A DNA stretch of 60,001 bases. Origin: Mariniphaga sp. (GTDB taxonomy: Bacteria; Bacteroidota; Bacteroidia; Bacteroidales; Prolixibacteraceae). Positions 33,859 to 43,008 of the stretch are shown piece by piece. The notes beneath the pieces are model-generated. The model was not told the DNA's origin and made no database searches. It was given only the letters and a program-made list of their open reading frames with translations. Positions within the stretch are counted from its first letter, which is position 1, and every line of letters starts with the position of its first letter. The DNA is taken from assembly GCA_019429205.1 (NCBI GenBank), contig JAHYIT010000016.1, forward strand, positions 1 to 60,001, read 5' to 3'. Position numbers and translations under genes: made by a program.

Positions 33859-33911
33859 CCAACGTTTAATTGAAAAAAACCATTCCTTTCAACAATAAAA
33901 ATAAACTAAAA

Positions 33912-33919
33912 CAAAGTTA
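33912..33919 (-). promoter_or_regulatory. Candidate nnr promoter -7 box
   Basis: On the minus strand this reads TAACTTTG, a full match to TAnnTTTG, 54 bases before the start. No convincing -33 box. Confidence 0.4.
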
Positions 33920-34097
33920 TTGAAAAGAATTATTACGAAATGGGTAAGCCCACCGAAAAACACAAATTCTATTGCGGAATTGACCCCGGTTTTACAGTAA
34001 GTTTTGGGAACTTCATCTATAAATGTGAATCCTGAAGTTGCTTCTCAGAAAAAAAACAATATTTATTTTGAACCGGTTTTGAATTGCAGATAAAATA

Positions 34098-34601
34098 TTA
34101 CTGAACATTGAAAATATCAACTACAAAATAGAGCACAGCAAAAAATACAATTAAAAATATTCCAGTTAAAAACAGTATAATCCCAACTTGTATTTGTTTG
34201 TTTCTTTTTTCCAGGTTTTTGATTTTTAAGATTTTCCGAATCCGATCCATCAACTTGTCCGGCGTGATTTTATCTTTAATGATATAATCGTAAGCTCCAA
34301 ACTTGATGGTATTAACAGCCACTTCCATGCTTTCGTTGTTGGTCAGAAAAATAAACTCCGATTCCGGACTTTTCTTTTTCACCTGCACCAAAACATCAAT
34401 GCCATTCATATTTTCCAGAAAGTAATCCTGAACAATAATATCAGGTTTTTCACCCTTGTCAATCGCTTTTACACATTCTTCTCCCGACAAGAAAGTTTTT
34501 ATATTAGTGAAATTCTGTTTTTTAAGGTATTCAGTAATAAATTTGTTGTAAACCTGATTGTCTTCAACTACATAAATGAGGTTTGTTTTTTTTGCGGCCA
34601 T
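34098..34601 (-). CDS. Response regulator with C-terminal membrane helix
   Basis: A 167-residue protein. Residues 5-125 form a receiver domain: acidic pair E13/D14, phospho-acceptor D59 in IIVQDYF, T87 in FLTNN and K109 in YIIKDK. After a short basic helix (IKNLEKRNKQ) it ends with one hydrophobic membrane helix (about 138-160) instead of a DNA-binding output domain. It should be held at the inner membrane with the receiver in the cytoplasm. No histidine kinase is adjacent. It may act by protein contact, for example within a phosphorelay. Not clearly co-transcribed with the unknown pair upstream (261 bases apart). Confidence 0.88.
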   Translation of the reverse strand: MAAKKTNLIYVVEDNQVYNKFITEYLKKQNFTNIKTFLSGEECVKAIDKGEKPDIIVQDYFLENMNGIDVLVQVKKKSPESEFIFLTNNESMEVAVNTIKFGAYDYIIKDKITPDKLMDRIRKILKIKNLEKRNKQIQVGIILFLTGIFLIVFFAVLYFVVDIFNVQ

Positions 34602-34862
34602 AATTTAGTTATTTAAATCGCTCTAAAAATAGAATATATAACTGAAAGAATATTCACCTCCCATATTTTTTTAGTAGAAAAGTTTCATATAAATCATTTA
34701 AAGTTTGTCGCAATTTTTAATACCTGAACTAAATTTTCGGATTGAAAACTTTTGCATACAGTCTGAAAAAATTTTTATTCTGCAAAAATAGTTTTGCTCA
34801 TTTTTCCAACCAAGAAAAAAGGCATTTTCAAAATGTAAAAATCCCGAAAACTATGCGATTGC

Positions 34863-36635
34863 TTAAAAATAATCGGCATAAGGAACGGGAGATGGGTAAT
34901 CTTCAGGCATTTTTTTGCACACCACGGCAACCAACTGAAATTCATTATCGGGCGAAAGGTTCTGTTCTTTTGTTTCAAATAGCATCGAATAAATAAACCG
35001 CCGGGCACGTTTTTCCTTTTTTTCCATCTCGTTAAAAACGATTTTTATTTCGGCAGCTTCCAAATCGTCGGCAACCAATTTAACAGTGTATTGCTCATTC
35101 ATTTGCAGTGCCATACTCAGCGTGTTATTGTCGTTCTTTTTTACTGAAATATCTTCTTTTTTATTGTTTCTGAATATTTCAATTTCATTAGCATCCAAAT
35201 CAAGTAATTGCCTTGTCTCTTTGTGCCGGCAATACAAAGTAACATTAACCAAATTTACCATAAAAATTGCCTTTGCAATCATAGGTTTTGCCACAAGAAA
35301 TTTGGCTGTCACCGGTTGTGCTTTAATGGTTTTTCCCCGGCGATCGCGTACCAAAACTTTTTGATTGTTGTTGAGTACCTGGAGCCGGTTTTTATGAAGG
35401 GCAACGGGGTTAACCGTTTTTGTTGCAGCACCGGCATTTTTGTTTACCACAGGCGCGCTTAAAATCGCTTTTTTTTCCAGATGCATGGTTTTATTTACCG
35501 ATTTCAGATGAAAGGAGCCTTTGGTCAGAAGTGTCTTGTTCAGCAAAAAAGGACCAATATTTTTTTGAACATCCATCTTCTGAATTGCCTGTACGTTTTT
35601 TACCGAATTCTCACGTAGTTTTATTTCAATATTCCGGGCAAAAACAAGCTGCGTGGCAAAATAAGGAATTCTGATGTTTTCCTTCTCAAGCAAAGCAATA
35701 TCCCAAAACGGCAATTTTAGCAGGTCTTCATCAAACCATTCGCGTAGTACATTAATAAAAATAAGGTCGAAACTGATTTTATCAACTTCCAGATCCTGAA
35801 GTCCGGAAAGTTCGAAAATAGATTGATATCCCTCTTCTTTTGAACTTTCTACCAGTTTTTGAATTTCATCTTTTGATATTTCAATTTTTGTCCAGGCTAA
35901 TTTATCAGAGTTGTACAGATTGCCGGGGAAACATGTTGTTAAGTAAAACGAACTGCTGTTTACATGTTCGCGAAGCGATGTGGCAAGTTTACCTTTTGTT
36001 TCGTTAAATTTTTTGATAAAACGTTCAGCTTCTGCTTTTAAAAGCTGTCCAATTTTCTTTTCCACTTCTTCCTTTTTCCCGTTTTGTATCCATTGTTGCA
36101 AAAGTTGTTCTTTCATTTTTTGCTTCAGTTCAACTTCAACGGAAGAAACCGCATCACCGGTCTCAATTCCTTTTTTCAGCAATTCAAGAATTTCAGTGTC
36201 AAGCTTATTGTATAACGAATAGTAAGTTCTGTAATCTTTAGTTTCCAGTTCAGATAAAGAATCAAGAGCACGATCAAAAATGGGTGTTCCGGTAAGTTTT
36301 TCAGTCGAAATACTTTCCGGATCAATTAGCCTCATATTATTGATAATCTTTTCATAAACCTTGTACAATAAATCACGATTTTCGCCACTGGTTTGCCAAA
36401 TAATTTCCTGCCGGGGAATATTGTTTGCCATTAACGAAAAGTCAAGGAGTTCATCGTAGTATTTCAGCCCTTCGTTTCCTGCTTTAGTGGAGTCAAGAAA
36501 CAAAAAATCCTCATTGGTGTACCCCAAAGAAAACAGGGGGAAGAAAAATTTATAATCTTCCTCCCTGCTATTACTTACTATGTTTTGTTGAAAATAAACT
36601 TTTATTCGTGCAAAAATTGTAGCCAACTGAGACAT
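34863..36635 (-). CDS. Large protein of unknown function, paralogue of the next gene
   Basis: A 590-residue protein with no signal peptide. Residues 1-345 align by eye with the 513-residue neighbour: CFPGNLYNSD (235-244), AWTKIEI (247-253), LREWFDEDLLKLPFW (297-311) and IPYFATQLVFARNIEIKL (323-340) match corresponding blocks. A helical, charged segment spans about 150-225. The C-terminal 240 residues (from about 350) have no match in the neighbour; they include a lysine/alanine-rich linker and beta-rich segments. I recognise no family. The two genes are 15 bases apart and likely co-expressed. Because both lack transport signals, a cytoplasmic or exported-by-other-means complex is possible. 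Confidence 0.85.
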   Translation of the reverse strand: MSQLATIFARIKVYFQQNIVSNSREEDYKFFFPLFSLGYTNEDFLFLDSTKAGNEGLKYYDELLDFSLMANNIPRQEIIWQTSGENRDLLYKVYEKIINNMRLIDPESISTEKLTGTPIFDRALDSLSELETKDYRTYYSLYNKLDTEILELLKKGIETGDAVSSVEVELKQKMKEQLLQQWIQNGKKEEVEKKIGQLLKAEAERFIKKFNETKGKLATSLREHVNSSSFYLTTCFPGNLYNSDKLAWTKIEISKDEIQKLVESSKEEGYQSIFELSGLQDLEVDKISFDLIFINVLREWFDEDLLKLPFWDIALLEKENIRIPYFATQLVFARNIEIKLRENSVKNVQAIQKMDVQKNIGPFLLNKTLLTKGSFHLKSVNKTMHLEKKAILSAPVVNKNAGAATKTVNPVALHKNRLQVLNNNQKVLVRDRRGKTIKAQPVTAKFLVAKPMIAKAIFMVNLVNVTLYCRHKETRQLLDLDANEIEIFRNNKKEDISVKKNDNNTLSMALQMNEQYTVKLVADDLEAAEIKIVFNEMEKKEKRARRFIYSMLFETKEQNLSPDNEFQLVAVVCKKMPEDYPSPVPYADYF

Positions 36636-36650
36636 TGTTTCAAATTTTAA

Positions 36651-38192
36651 TTATACCCATTCTTTCACATCCGGATTTGGGTCGGGCGATTTGGGCAACA
36701 TGTGGCATTTGAAGCCAATCAGCTGCATCCCGTCGATTTTAATTCCCTGGGAATCGGAATTGCGCTGAAAATCGCGTGAACCGCTTGTTGAACTGTAACT
36801 TCCTCCCAAATGGAATGGCCCCCATCCAACATAACCTCCTCCACCTGCTTTTGACATTTCAGACTGCATTTCAGCATGTCTTTCGCCAAAATGCAGTACC
36901 AAATCTTTTACAAAAATTGCTGTGGTGGTGTAAGCAGGAATCATCCCGTTTGGCGGCAGTTCGCCATCGGATACCATTTGGTTTTTAAATTCAGGGTTGG
37001 CCTTGTCGAAGCGCCAATATTTACTGGTCAGGAAATTAACATTAAACCAGGGCCTGACAATGGGAACCTGTGCAATTTTAAATTTTAAGTAAAACGAACT
37101 TGCATCCATTTTGCTGTTGGATTTGTTTTTTTCAAAGCCGCCACTTCCACCAACACGGAACAATCCGAGGGAAAGGCCTCCGCCACCGGACCCTTTTTTC
37201 TTCGAGAAGCTGTAATTAGAACTGTAATCGCTGCTTGAAAAGCTGAATTGTGTCCAGCCGCTGTCTGATTTGGCAAAATTACCCGGAACAAGGCTTGCAT
37301 ACAAAAAACCGGCACCAGATGCCAATCCGGTGAGTTTCGATTTATCCAGATCATCGAGATAACGTTCTTTGAGTGCCAGCATGCTCCGGCCTTCTACCTG
37401 GGAAATAAATGCAGAAATTTTTTCATATTCCTCCTTGTACCCATTATTTACCCAATCTCGTTTGGCGGCTAAAACCTTATTTCTAAGAATTGGTGCATTC
37501 ATCGCCCAGAAATGAACTGCACCTGGTTCTTTAGCGGTTAAAGCATTTACGCGATGAGAGTTATATTCCAAAGCTACGGTGAGAAAATTCTGCATCTTCT
37601 CGGTGTATTTAATCACCAACTGGCTTTCTTCAAGCACTTCGGTTTCCTCATCGGTAATAATGTCCTTTTTAATTTTTTTCTCCTGCAAAAGGCCCCTCAG
37701 TTTTTCAATTTTAGCCTTCAGCTTTTCGTCTGGTTCAAAATTGGCCACCTGGCTGAATCTTAAAATATGCTCGTAAGCCTGTGTAAGTGTATTTTCAGGA
37801 TTCCATACATTCATTGTAACATCACCTTTTACATCTGAGGTATCAGGAATCATATCCACAATGCGGGCAAAATTTTCAGCCTGCTGATACTTTCGTGCTG
37901 TATCCTGGGCAAGCAACTGGTTAATTTCTTCGATGCTTTTTTCCTCTTCATCTTTTTCTCCTTCTCCTTCATTATCTTTTGGGCCGGTATTTTCACTTTT
38001 CTTTATTACACCGGTCAAACCTTCAGAAAGAAAATCCAGCTCTTCAGCGGGATAAGGAACACCAACAGAAAGCCATGCTAAGTAGTTATCGTCTGATGGC
38101 GGAACTACATCGCCATCACCATTGGCAAGCACATCATACAGCTTGCCCAATACAGAATTCATTAACTCTTTGGGAAGAACTTCTTTTGACAT
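36651..38192 (-). CDS. Large protein of unknown function with a glycine/serine-rich core
   Basis: A 513-residue protein, first of the pair. N-terminal acidic linker (about 70-90), helical region (130-290), then a core with VPGNFAKSD (302-310), GWTQFSFSSS (312-321), a glycine/serine-rich beta stretch (318-365), PWFNVNFLTSKYW (381-393), IPAYTTTAIFVKDLVLHF (418-435) and a final glycine-rich segment. The stretch rich in small residues and aromatic alternation suggests amphipathic beta strands, as in pore-forming or assembly proteins, but this is a guess from composition. No signal peptide. Its core blocks recur in the downstream protein. Confidence 0.85.
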   Translation of the reverse strand: MSKEVLPKELMNSVLGKLYDVLANGDGDVVPPSDDNYLAWLSVGVPYPAEELDFLSEGLTGVIKKSENTGPKDNEGEGEKDEEEKSIEEINQLLAQDTARKYQQAENFARIVDMIPDTSDVKGDVTMNVWNPENTLTQAYEHILRFSQVANFEPDEKLKAKIEKLRGLLQEKKIKKDIITDEETEVLEESQLVIKYTEKMQNFLTVALEYNSHRVNALTAKEPGAVHFWAMNAPILRNKVLAAKRDWVNNGYKEEYEKISAFISQVEGRSMLALKERYLDDLDKSKLTGLASGAGFLYASLVPGNFAKSDSGWTQFSFSSSDYSSNYSFSKKKGSGGGGLSLGLFRVGGSGGFEKNKSNSKMDASSFYLKFKIAQVPIVRPWFNVNFLTSKYWRFDKANPEFKNQMVSDGELPPNGMIPAYTTTAIFVKDLVLHFGERHAEMQSEMSKAGGGGYVGWGPFHLGGSYSSTSGSRDFQRNSDSQGIKIDGMQLIGFKCHMLPKSPDPNPDVKEWV

Positions 38193-38306
38193 GATAATAA
38201 ATAATTTAATGGTTTATACGTGTAAGTTATGAAATAAAAATGACTTATAAAATTTTTATTTAAAGATTTGTGTATCTTTTTATCTTTCCCAGGTTTTATA
38301 CTAAAA

Positions 38307-38446
38307 ACGGGATAAATTTATACATTTATGTAAGCTGGCAAAAAGCAATTGGTCCCGAGTAATCGGGAGCAAGTCCTTTTGCCAACTGCACTTTTGCTCC
38401 CGAATACTCGGGACCAACTAAATTAAGTTGGTAAATTTTATCCCGT
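38307..38446. repeat. 140-bp imperfect palindrome
   Basis: Outer arms ACGGGATAAATTTA (38307-38320) and TAAATTTTATCCCGT (38432-38446) pair. Inside, TTGGTCCCGAGTA-type sequence at 38349-38361 is complemented near 38405-38420 (TACTCGGGACCAA), and GCTCCCGA appears inverted at about 38362-38370. Different in sequence from the repeats at 10 and 2854. It may fold as a long hairpin or be a non-autonomous element. Confidence 0.65.
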
Positions 38447-38850
38447 ACGAAGTATAATTGCGACCTGATTTTTATCAAGTTTTCCATTTGTTTTGAATCC
38501 CTATATATGCTTGTTCTGTGACAATTCAATCAAAAAAAACTTTTTAATCAGTACCGATGATTGAAAATCATCCTAAAGACCTGATAGTCGCCTTTTTAGT
38601 TATGGGACATTCATTTGTTTGGAAAGTTTCGCCGGTACGTTTCCATGGGATAATTCAGAGCGGCCGGTTGCTGGTCACCGAAGTTGGAAACAAATTGCTG
38701 GAAATCGTTAGCTATTTGAAGGATCGGCTGGGATTGTAGAAGCTCTGGGCCATTTTTGTGGTTTGCTGACTGGCTTTGCCAGCGTTAATTTTCTCTGTTA
38801 TGAAAAAGTTGGAAAGGCTGACCAAATAAAACCAGTCCAATTACAAAATG

Positions 38851-38880
38851 AAAAAAGGAACAATTTTTCGCTCCTTTTTT
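38851..38880 (-). terminator. Terminator of the glycerophosphodiesterase gene
   Basis: On the minus strand an AAAAAAGGA...TCCTTTTTT stem of nine pairs with a loop of about 12 bases lies just after the stop codon. The A-rich and T-rich ends would let it work in either direction. Confidence 0.55.
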
Positions 38881-38885
38881 TTATA

Positions 38886-39662
38886 TCACTTTTCCATCTC
38901 CTCCTTGAGCCATTTAGGGCGGTCGGTGGTAATACCAGTAACGCCGAGTTCGGTCATTCTTTTGGCTATTTCCGGGTCGTTCACTGTCCAGGTCAGCACT
39001 TCAAGGTTCAGTTCTTTGGCCATTTGCACTACCTCCTCATCAATAATTTTATAATTCAGGTTAACCCCTTCCAAACCTGCTTCGGCAGCTTCCTCCATCT
39101 TCTTTTTTAACCCTTGTTTAGACGAACTCAGCCAGTAACATTTGTTATTTGGAAATTCCTTTTTAGTTTCAAGAATAGTATCCCAGCCAAAACAGATAAA
39201 AACCATTTGATCTGACTTGCCGCTTTTTTCAATTGCCCTCTTTAAATGCGGAAGAATTTCACTACCGGTTTTAATTTCAACCACCAGCTTTTTCCCGTCG
39301 GGAACAGTTTCGATTAACTCCGAAATGAACGGAATTTTTTCTCCCTTATATTTTTCATCCTTCCAACTTCCCACATCCAAATCACGCAACATCAGCGAAG
39401 GTGTATCTTTAATCGCCAGGTTTCGTTTACCGCCAGTTGTACGTTTGGTGTTTTTATCGTGCAAAGCCATCACCCGGTTATCTTTGGTCAGGTAAACATC
39501 AATTTCAACGGCATCGGCACCCAACTCCCAGGCCAGGTTTGCTGCCGCTGCAGTATTCTCCGGCGCCAGGTAAGAAGCACCGCGGTGAGCAATAAACGTT
39601 TGTTGTGCCATTAATCCCATGCAAAAGGAAATAAGTAAAAGTGTTATCTGAATTCTTTTCAT
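38886..39662 (-). CDS. Exported glycerophosphodiester phosphodiesterase
   Basis: A 258-residue GDPD-family enzyme that releases glycerol 3-phosphate from glycerophosphodiesters. N-terminal signal peptide (MKRIQITLLLISFCMGLMA). The catalytic block FIAHRGASYLAPENT (residues 23-37), VEIDV for calcium binding and the second HD motif (ALHDKNTKRTTGG) are intact. The C-terminal EVLTWTVNDP and GITTDRP segments are typical. The mature protein would act in the periplasm, on phospholipid head groups released by lipases. Confidence 0.93.
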   Translation of the reverse strand: MKRIQITLLLISFCMGLMAQQTFIAHRGASYLAPENTAAAANLAWELGADAVEIDVYLTKDNRVMALHDKNTKRTTGGKRNLAIKDTPSLMLRDLDVGSWKDEKYKGEKIPFISELIETVPDGKKLVVEIKTGSEILPHLKRAIEKSGKSDQMVFICFGWDTILETKKEFPNNKCYWLSSSKQGLKKKMEEAAEAGLEGVNLNYKIIDEEVVQMAKELNLEVLTWTVNDPEIAKRMTELGVTGITTDRPKWLKEEMEK

Positions 39663-39755
39663 TATAAAATTTTTGTGTCGAAGATAAAAAGGAAAAAAGT
39701 ATTTCGTCAGGTTTTATACGAAAAAATGTAGTTTTACATCTCATTTCAAAAAGTT

Positions 39756-40649
39756 ATGCGCCTAAGGAATTCATTACATATTGGAATTATTTCACTCAAA
39801 TTGGTAGCCCGATTTCCTTTTTGGCTGATTTATGGTTTATCCAACCTTTTTTACCTGGTAGTTTATTATTTTATTGGTTACCGCAAAAAAGTAGTTGACC
39901 AAAATCTTCGAAATTCGTTTCCTGAAAAATCAGATGCTGAAATCAAAAAAATAACAAAACAATTTTACCGGCATTTCTGCGACCTCACCCTTGAAGTTAT
40001 TAAACTGGGGCACATAAAAATGAAGGATTTCAAAAAAAGGATGAAAGTTAAAAATCCGGAACTAATAAACAGGTATTTTGAACACGGGAAAAGTGTGGTT
40101 GTTCTTACCAGTCATCACAATAACTGGGAATGGGGCAGTGTTTTCCCCCTTTTTTTGAAGCACAAAATTCTTGGCGTGTACAAACCGCTTCATAATCTTC
40201 AGTTCGATAAATATATAAACGGCAACCGTGCCCGCTTTGGTGCTGAAATGGTTCCCAACTCAACTGTTTTACGTAGGGTTATTAAAGCAGACAAGGCAAA
40301 TGAGCCGGTTTTTATTTGGCTCGCCGGCGACCAGACACCTCCTGCAAACAGTAAATTCTGGTTGAAGTTCCTTCATCAGGAAACCCCTTTTTATCCCGGT
40401 CCGGCTGCCATCTCCCGCCGATTTAACTACCCGGTAATTTTTCAAAAAACGGTTAAAACAAAAAGAGGATACTACGAAACTTCTTTTGAAGTACTGTTTG
40501 AAAATGCTAAGGAATACAGCGAAACAGAAGTAATGATGGCTTATGTTCAAAAAATGGAAGAAACTATTTATATACAACCGGCGTATTATTTGTGGTCGCA
40601 TAAACGCTGGAAACATAAACGGTCTGAAGATGTGCCGGTGTTGTTTTAA
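39756..40649 (+). CDS. Lipid A biosynthesis-type acyltransferase (LpxL/HtrB family)
   Basis: A 297-residue inner-membrane-associated acyltransferase with an N-terminal hydrophobic helix (about residues 21-42). The HX4E catalytic motif is H120-H-N-N-W-E125. The segment PVFIWLAGDQTPP is the usual substrate-binding loop. It should add a secondary acyl chain to lipid A or to a related lipid. The next gene begins four bases after its stop, so the two are co-transcribed. Confidence 0.92.
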   Translation: MRLRNSLHIGIISLKLVARFPFWLIYGLSNLFYLVVYYFIGYRKKVVDQNLRNSFPEKSDAEIKKITKQFYRHFCDLTLEVIKLGHIKMKDFKKRMKVKNPELINRYFEHGKSVVVLTSHHNNWEWGSVFPLFLKHKILGVYKPLHNLQFDKYINGNRARFGAEMVPNSTVLRRVIKADKANEPVFIWLAGDQTPPANSKFWLKFLHQETPFYPGPAAISRRFNYPVIFQKTVKTKRGYYETSFEVLFENAKEYSETEVMMAYVQKMEETIYIQPAYYLWSHKRWKHKRSEDVPVLF

Positions 40650-40653
40650 TCAC

Positions 40654-41964
40654 ATGAATGATAAAAACACTATGTTTGGATTGTTTAGTGCCACAATGGA
40701 AATAAAAACTGATTATACAAACATACCTTCCCCCGAAAAATTTCCAAATATCTACCTCTTTAATCCTACCTGCGAATATGCGGTTGCAAACGGCCAGCCT
40801 TCGTGGCAACCCAATCGGCTGCTGCAAAAAATGGAGGAAGATTTGGGAACATTGCCCCTCTTTTTTGCCCGGCCAAATGATGTTGTTCTGGTAAAAAAAG
40901 TACCACCTCCTGAATTTTTAGCTACACTAAAAAAATTAAACATAACTCCTCCCCTATTTTTGCCATTAAATGAAGTAGCGAAAAACCCCGACTTTGTCAA
41001 CCAGCGGAAAAACTGGCTGCTTCCGTGGGGCTGGAGTCCGGCAGCGCATCGTTTGCTTAAACCTTTAAAACCTTCTTGTTCTGAGGAATTTCAAAGATCG
41101 CCGGTAGCCAACTGGAAACCGGAATACCGTGAAATCTACCCGAAAAAATTTGCCCTTGAAATATTAAAAAAACTTCTGCCACAATTACCAGCAGATAAAA
41201 TGTTGCCTCCGCAGTTGATTCCCCGGATTTGCTTCACAAAATCAGAAATTGAAATGTGTATAAAACGCTGGGGTAAAATTATGGTAAAGGCACCCTGGAG
41301 CAGCTCAGGAAGAGGACTGCAAAAAGTAACAAAAACCCCCGTGGCTGAAAAAGTTTGGGAAAAACTGTTGGGGATAATTAACGAACAGGGTTATGCCATT
41401 GTGGAACCGCTTCTGGAAAAAGCTCTGGATTTAGCCTTTGAATTCGAATTGAAAAACGGAAAAGTAACCTACCTGGGAATCAGTCGTTTTTTAACCGATG
41501 AAAAAGGCCGGTACCAGGGCAATTCCCTGAATGGCTGGCCGTTGGAAATTGATCCGAAAATTACGGCATTTGCTGAAACGCTTCCTGAAATGATTATAAA
41601 ACCATTGATAAAATTGATTGAAAACAGTTTACTGGCCAATTTCTACGAAGGAATTTTAGGTGTGGACATGCTCATTTTCAGGGATAAAAAAGAGCATTTG
41701 CGGGTAAATCCATGTCTCGAAATCAATGTCAGGCATAACATGGGTTTGCTTTCACTTCAACTCGAAAAACTAATTTTGCCCAATAAAAAAGGTGTTTTCA
41801 AAACTTTTTATAATCCGAAGCAAACATTTCAGGAATACAAAATAGAAATGGAAAAAACCTGGCCGTTAAAACTCAGAAATTCAAAAATTGATTCCGGTTT
41901 TTTTCCTTTAATACCTGTTTTTGAAAATACTAATTTTGGCGCCTTTATCCTTATTTCAGATTAA
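40654..41964 (+). CDS. ATP-grasp-like protein of unknown substrate
   Basis: About 436 residues from ATG 40654, four bases after the acyltransferase stop; ATGs at 40672 and 40696 are alternatives. The N-terminal part PNIYLFNPTCEYAVANG recurs in a Bacteroidota family I recall without a name. The C-terminal half resembles ATP-grasp ligases: glycine-rich nucleotide loop KAPWSSSGRGLQKV, AIVEPLLEKALDLAFEFEL and the metal-binding region LRVNPCLEINVRHNMG. Such enzymes join carboxylates to amines or thiols. The partner and product cannot be deduced. Position next to a lipid acyltransferase hints at envelope chemistry, nothing more. Confidence 0.8.
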   Translation: MNDKNTMFGLFSATMEIKTDYTNIPSPEKFPNIYLFNPTCEYAVANGQPSWQPNRLLQKMEEDLGTLPLFFARPNDVVLVKKVPPPEFLATLKKLNITPPLFLPLNEVAKNPDFVNQRKNWLLPWGWSPAAHRLLKPLKPSCSEEFQRSPVANWKPEYREIYPKKFALEILKKLLPQLPADKMLPPQLIPRICFTKSEIEMCIKRWGKIMVKAPWSSSGRGLQKVTKTPVAEKVWEKLLGIINEQGYAIVEPLLEKALDLAFEFELKNGKVTYLGISRFLTDEKGRYQGNSLNGWPLEIDPKITAFAETLPEMIIKPLIKLIENSLLANFYEGILGVDMLIFRDKKEHLRVNPCLEINVRHNMGLLSLQLEKLILPNKKGVFKTFYNPKQTFQEYKIEMEKTWPLKLRNSKIDSGFFPLIPVFENTNFGAFILISD

Positions 41965-42195
41965 TCCTGTTTTTCATTTTCTTCCGAATAAATAACCAAC
42001 TTCTTTGTCTTTTTTTATGCTTTGTATATTTGTTCTTACAAAAGGAAAGCGGGTCGGACAATATAAATTCAGGTAAACAGGCTGATTTTTCAAAAAAAAA
42101 GTAAAACGGAAAGGATTTGCTACAAATTACCTTTTTCAATACTAACCATTTTTTGTACTTTTATTCATTCGATTAAACCGATTCAAATAAAAAGT

Positions 42196-43005
42196 ATGGA
42201 AAGGGAAGAAAAACCAGCCGGCAAACCCAAAAAAATTTCAAAAAAGTTTTACAACAGTGAATTAAACCGGCTCCAGATTGAGCTTGTAAAACTTCAGGAG
42301 TGGATAAAAACCCAAGGATTAAGAGTAGTAGTAATTTTTGAAGGGCGCGATGCGGCAGGCAAAGGGGGAACCATAAAACGGATTACCCAGGTATTAAATC
42401 CACGTATTTGCCGGGTAGTAGCACTGGGCACACCCACCGAACGTGAAAAAACCCAATGGTATTTTCAGCGGTATGTACCCCATCTTCCGGCAGGCGGCGA
42501 AATTGCACTTTTTGACCGAAGTTGGTACAACCGCGCCGGCGTAGAAAAAGTAATGGGCTTTTGCACCAACGATGAATACTGGGAATTTCTTCGTTCCTGC
42601 CCAAATTTTGAGCGGATGCTGATTCGCTCTGGAATTGTACTCATTAAATATTGGTTTTCTGTAAGTGAAGAAGAGCAGGAAAAACGTTTCAGGGCAAGGA
42701 TGGCCGATCCAACCAAACGCTGGAAACTGAGCCCGATGGATTTAAAATCACGTGAATTTTATGTGGATTATTCCAAAGCTAAAGACGAAATGTTTGCTTA
42801 CACCGATACAAAAGTAAGCCCGTGGTATATGGTTGATGCAGACAATAAAAGGCGTGCCCGTTTGAATTGCATCCACCATTTATTATCAGTGATTCCCTAT
42901 GAAGATTTAACACCCGATGCAGTGGAATTGCCACCCCGAAAAGACAGTAAAGGCTATGTTCGCCCGCCCATCGAGGAAATGACTTATGTTCCGGAAGTAT
43001 ATTGA
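42196..43005 (+). CDS. ppk2: Polyphosphate kinase 2
   Basis: A 269-residue PPK2-family kinase that transfers phosphate between polyphosphate and nucleotides. Walker A is GRDAAGKGG (residues 50-58), Walker B with DRSWYNRAGVE, and the lid segment RFRARMADPTKRWKLSPMDLKSR follows. One domain, of the size of class I PPK2 proteins that phosphorylate nucleoside diphosphates; class is inferred from size and pattern. Monocistronic; a KamA or nucleotide context is absent. Confidence 0.95.
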   Translation: MEREEKPAGKPKKISKKFYNSELNRLQIELVKLQEWIKTQGLRVVVIFEGRDAAGKGGTIKRITQVLNPRICRVVALGTPTEREKTQWYFQRYVPHLPAGGEIALFDRSWYNRAGVEKVMGFCTNDEYWEFLRSCPNFERMLIRSGIVLIKYWFSVSEEEQEKRFRARMADPTKRWKLSPMDLKSREFYVDYSKAKDEMFAYTDTKVSPWYMVDADNKRRARLNCIHHLLSVIPYEDLTPDAVELPPRKDSKGYVRPPIEEMTYVPEVY

Positions 43006-43008
43006 AAT

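Larger units (their letters stand above)
38193..38885. other. 693-base intergenic region, mostly non-coding
   Basis: No credible gene. It holds a 140-bp palindromic repeat (38307-38446), a short ATG frame at 38557-38739 with no family match or coding signal, and a hairpin terminator for the gene on the minus strand at 38851-38880. The rest is AT-rich. Confidence 0.6.

Noticed and set aside
38557-38739. 60-codon frame in the gap after the paralogue pair
   Set aside because: No recognisable motif or signal peptide and no good promoter; probably chance.
40543-41964. 473-residue version of the ATP-grasp-like protein
   Set aside because: Its first 37 residues lie inside the acyltransferase gene; ATG at 40654 follows that stop by four bases.
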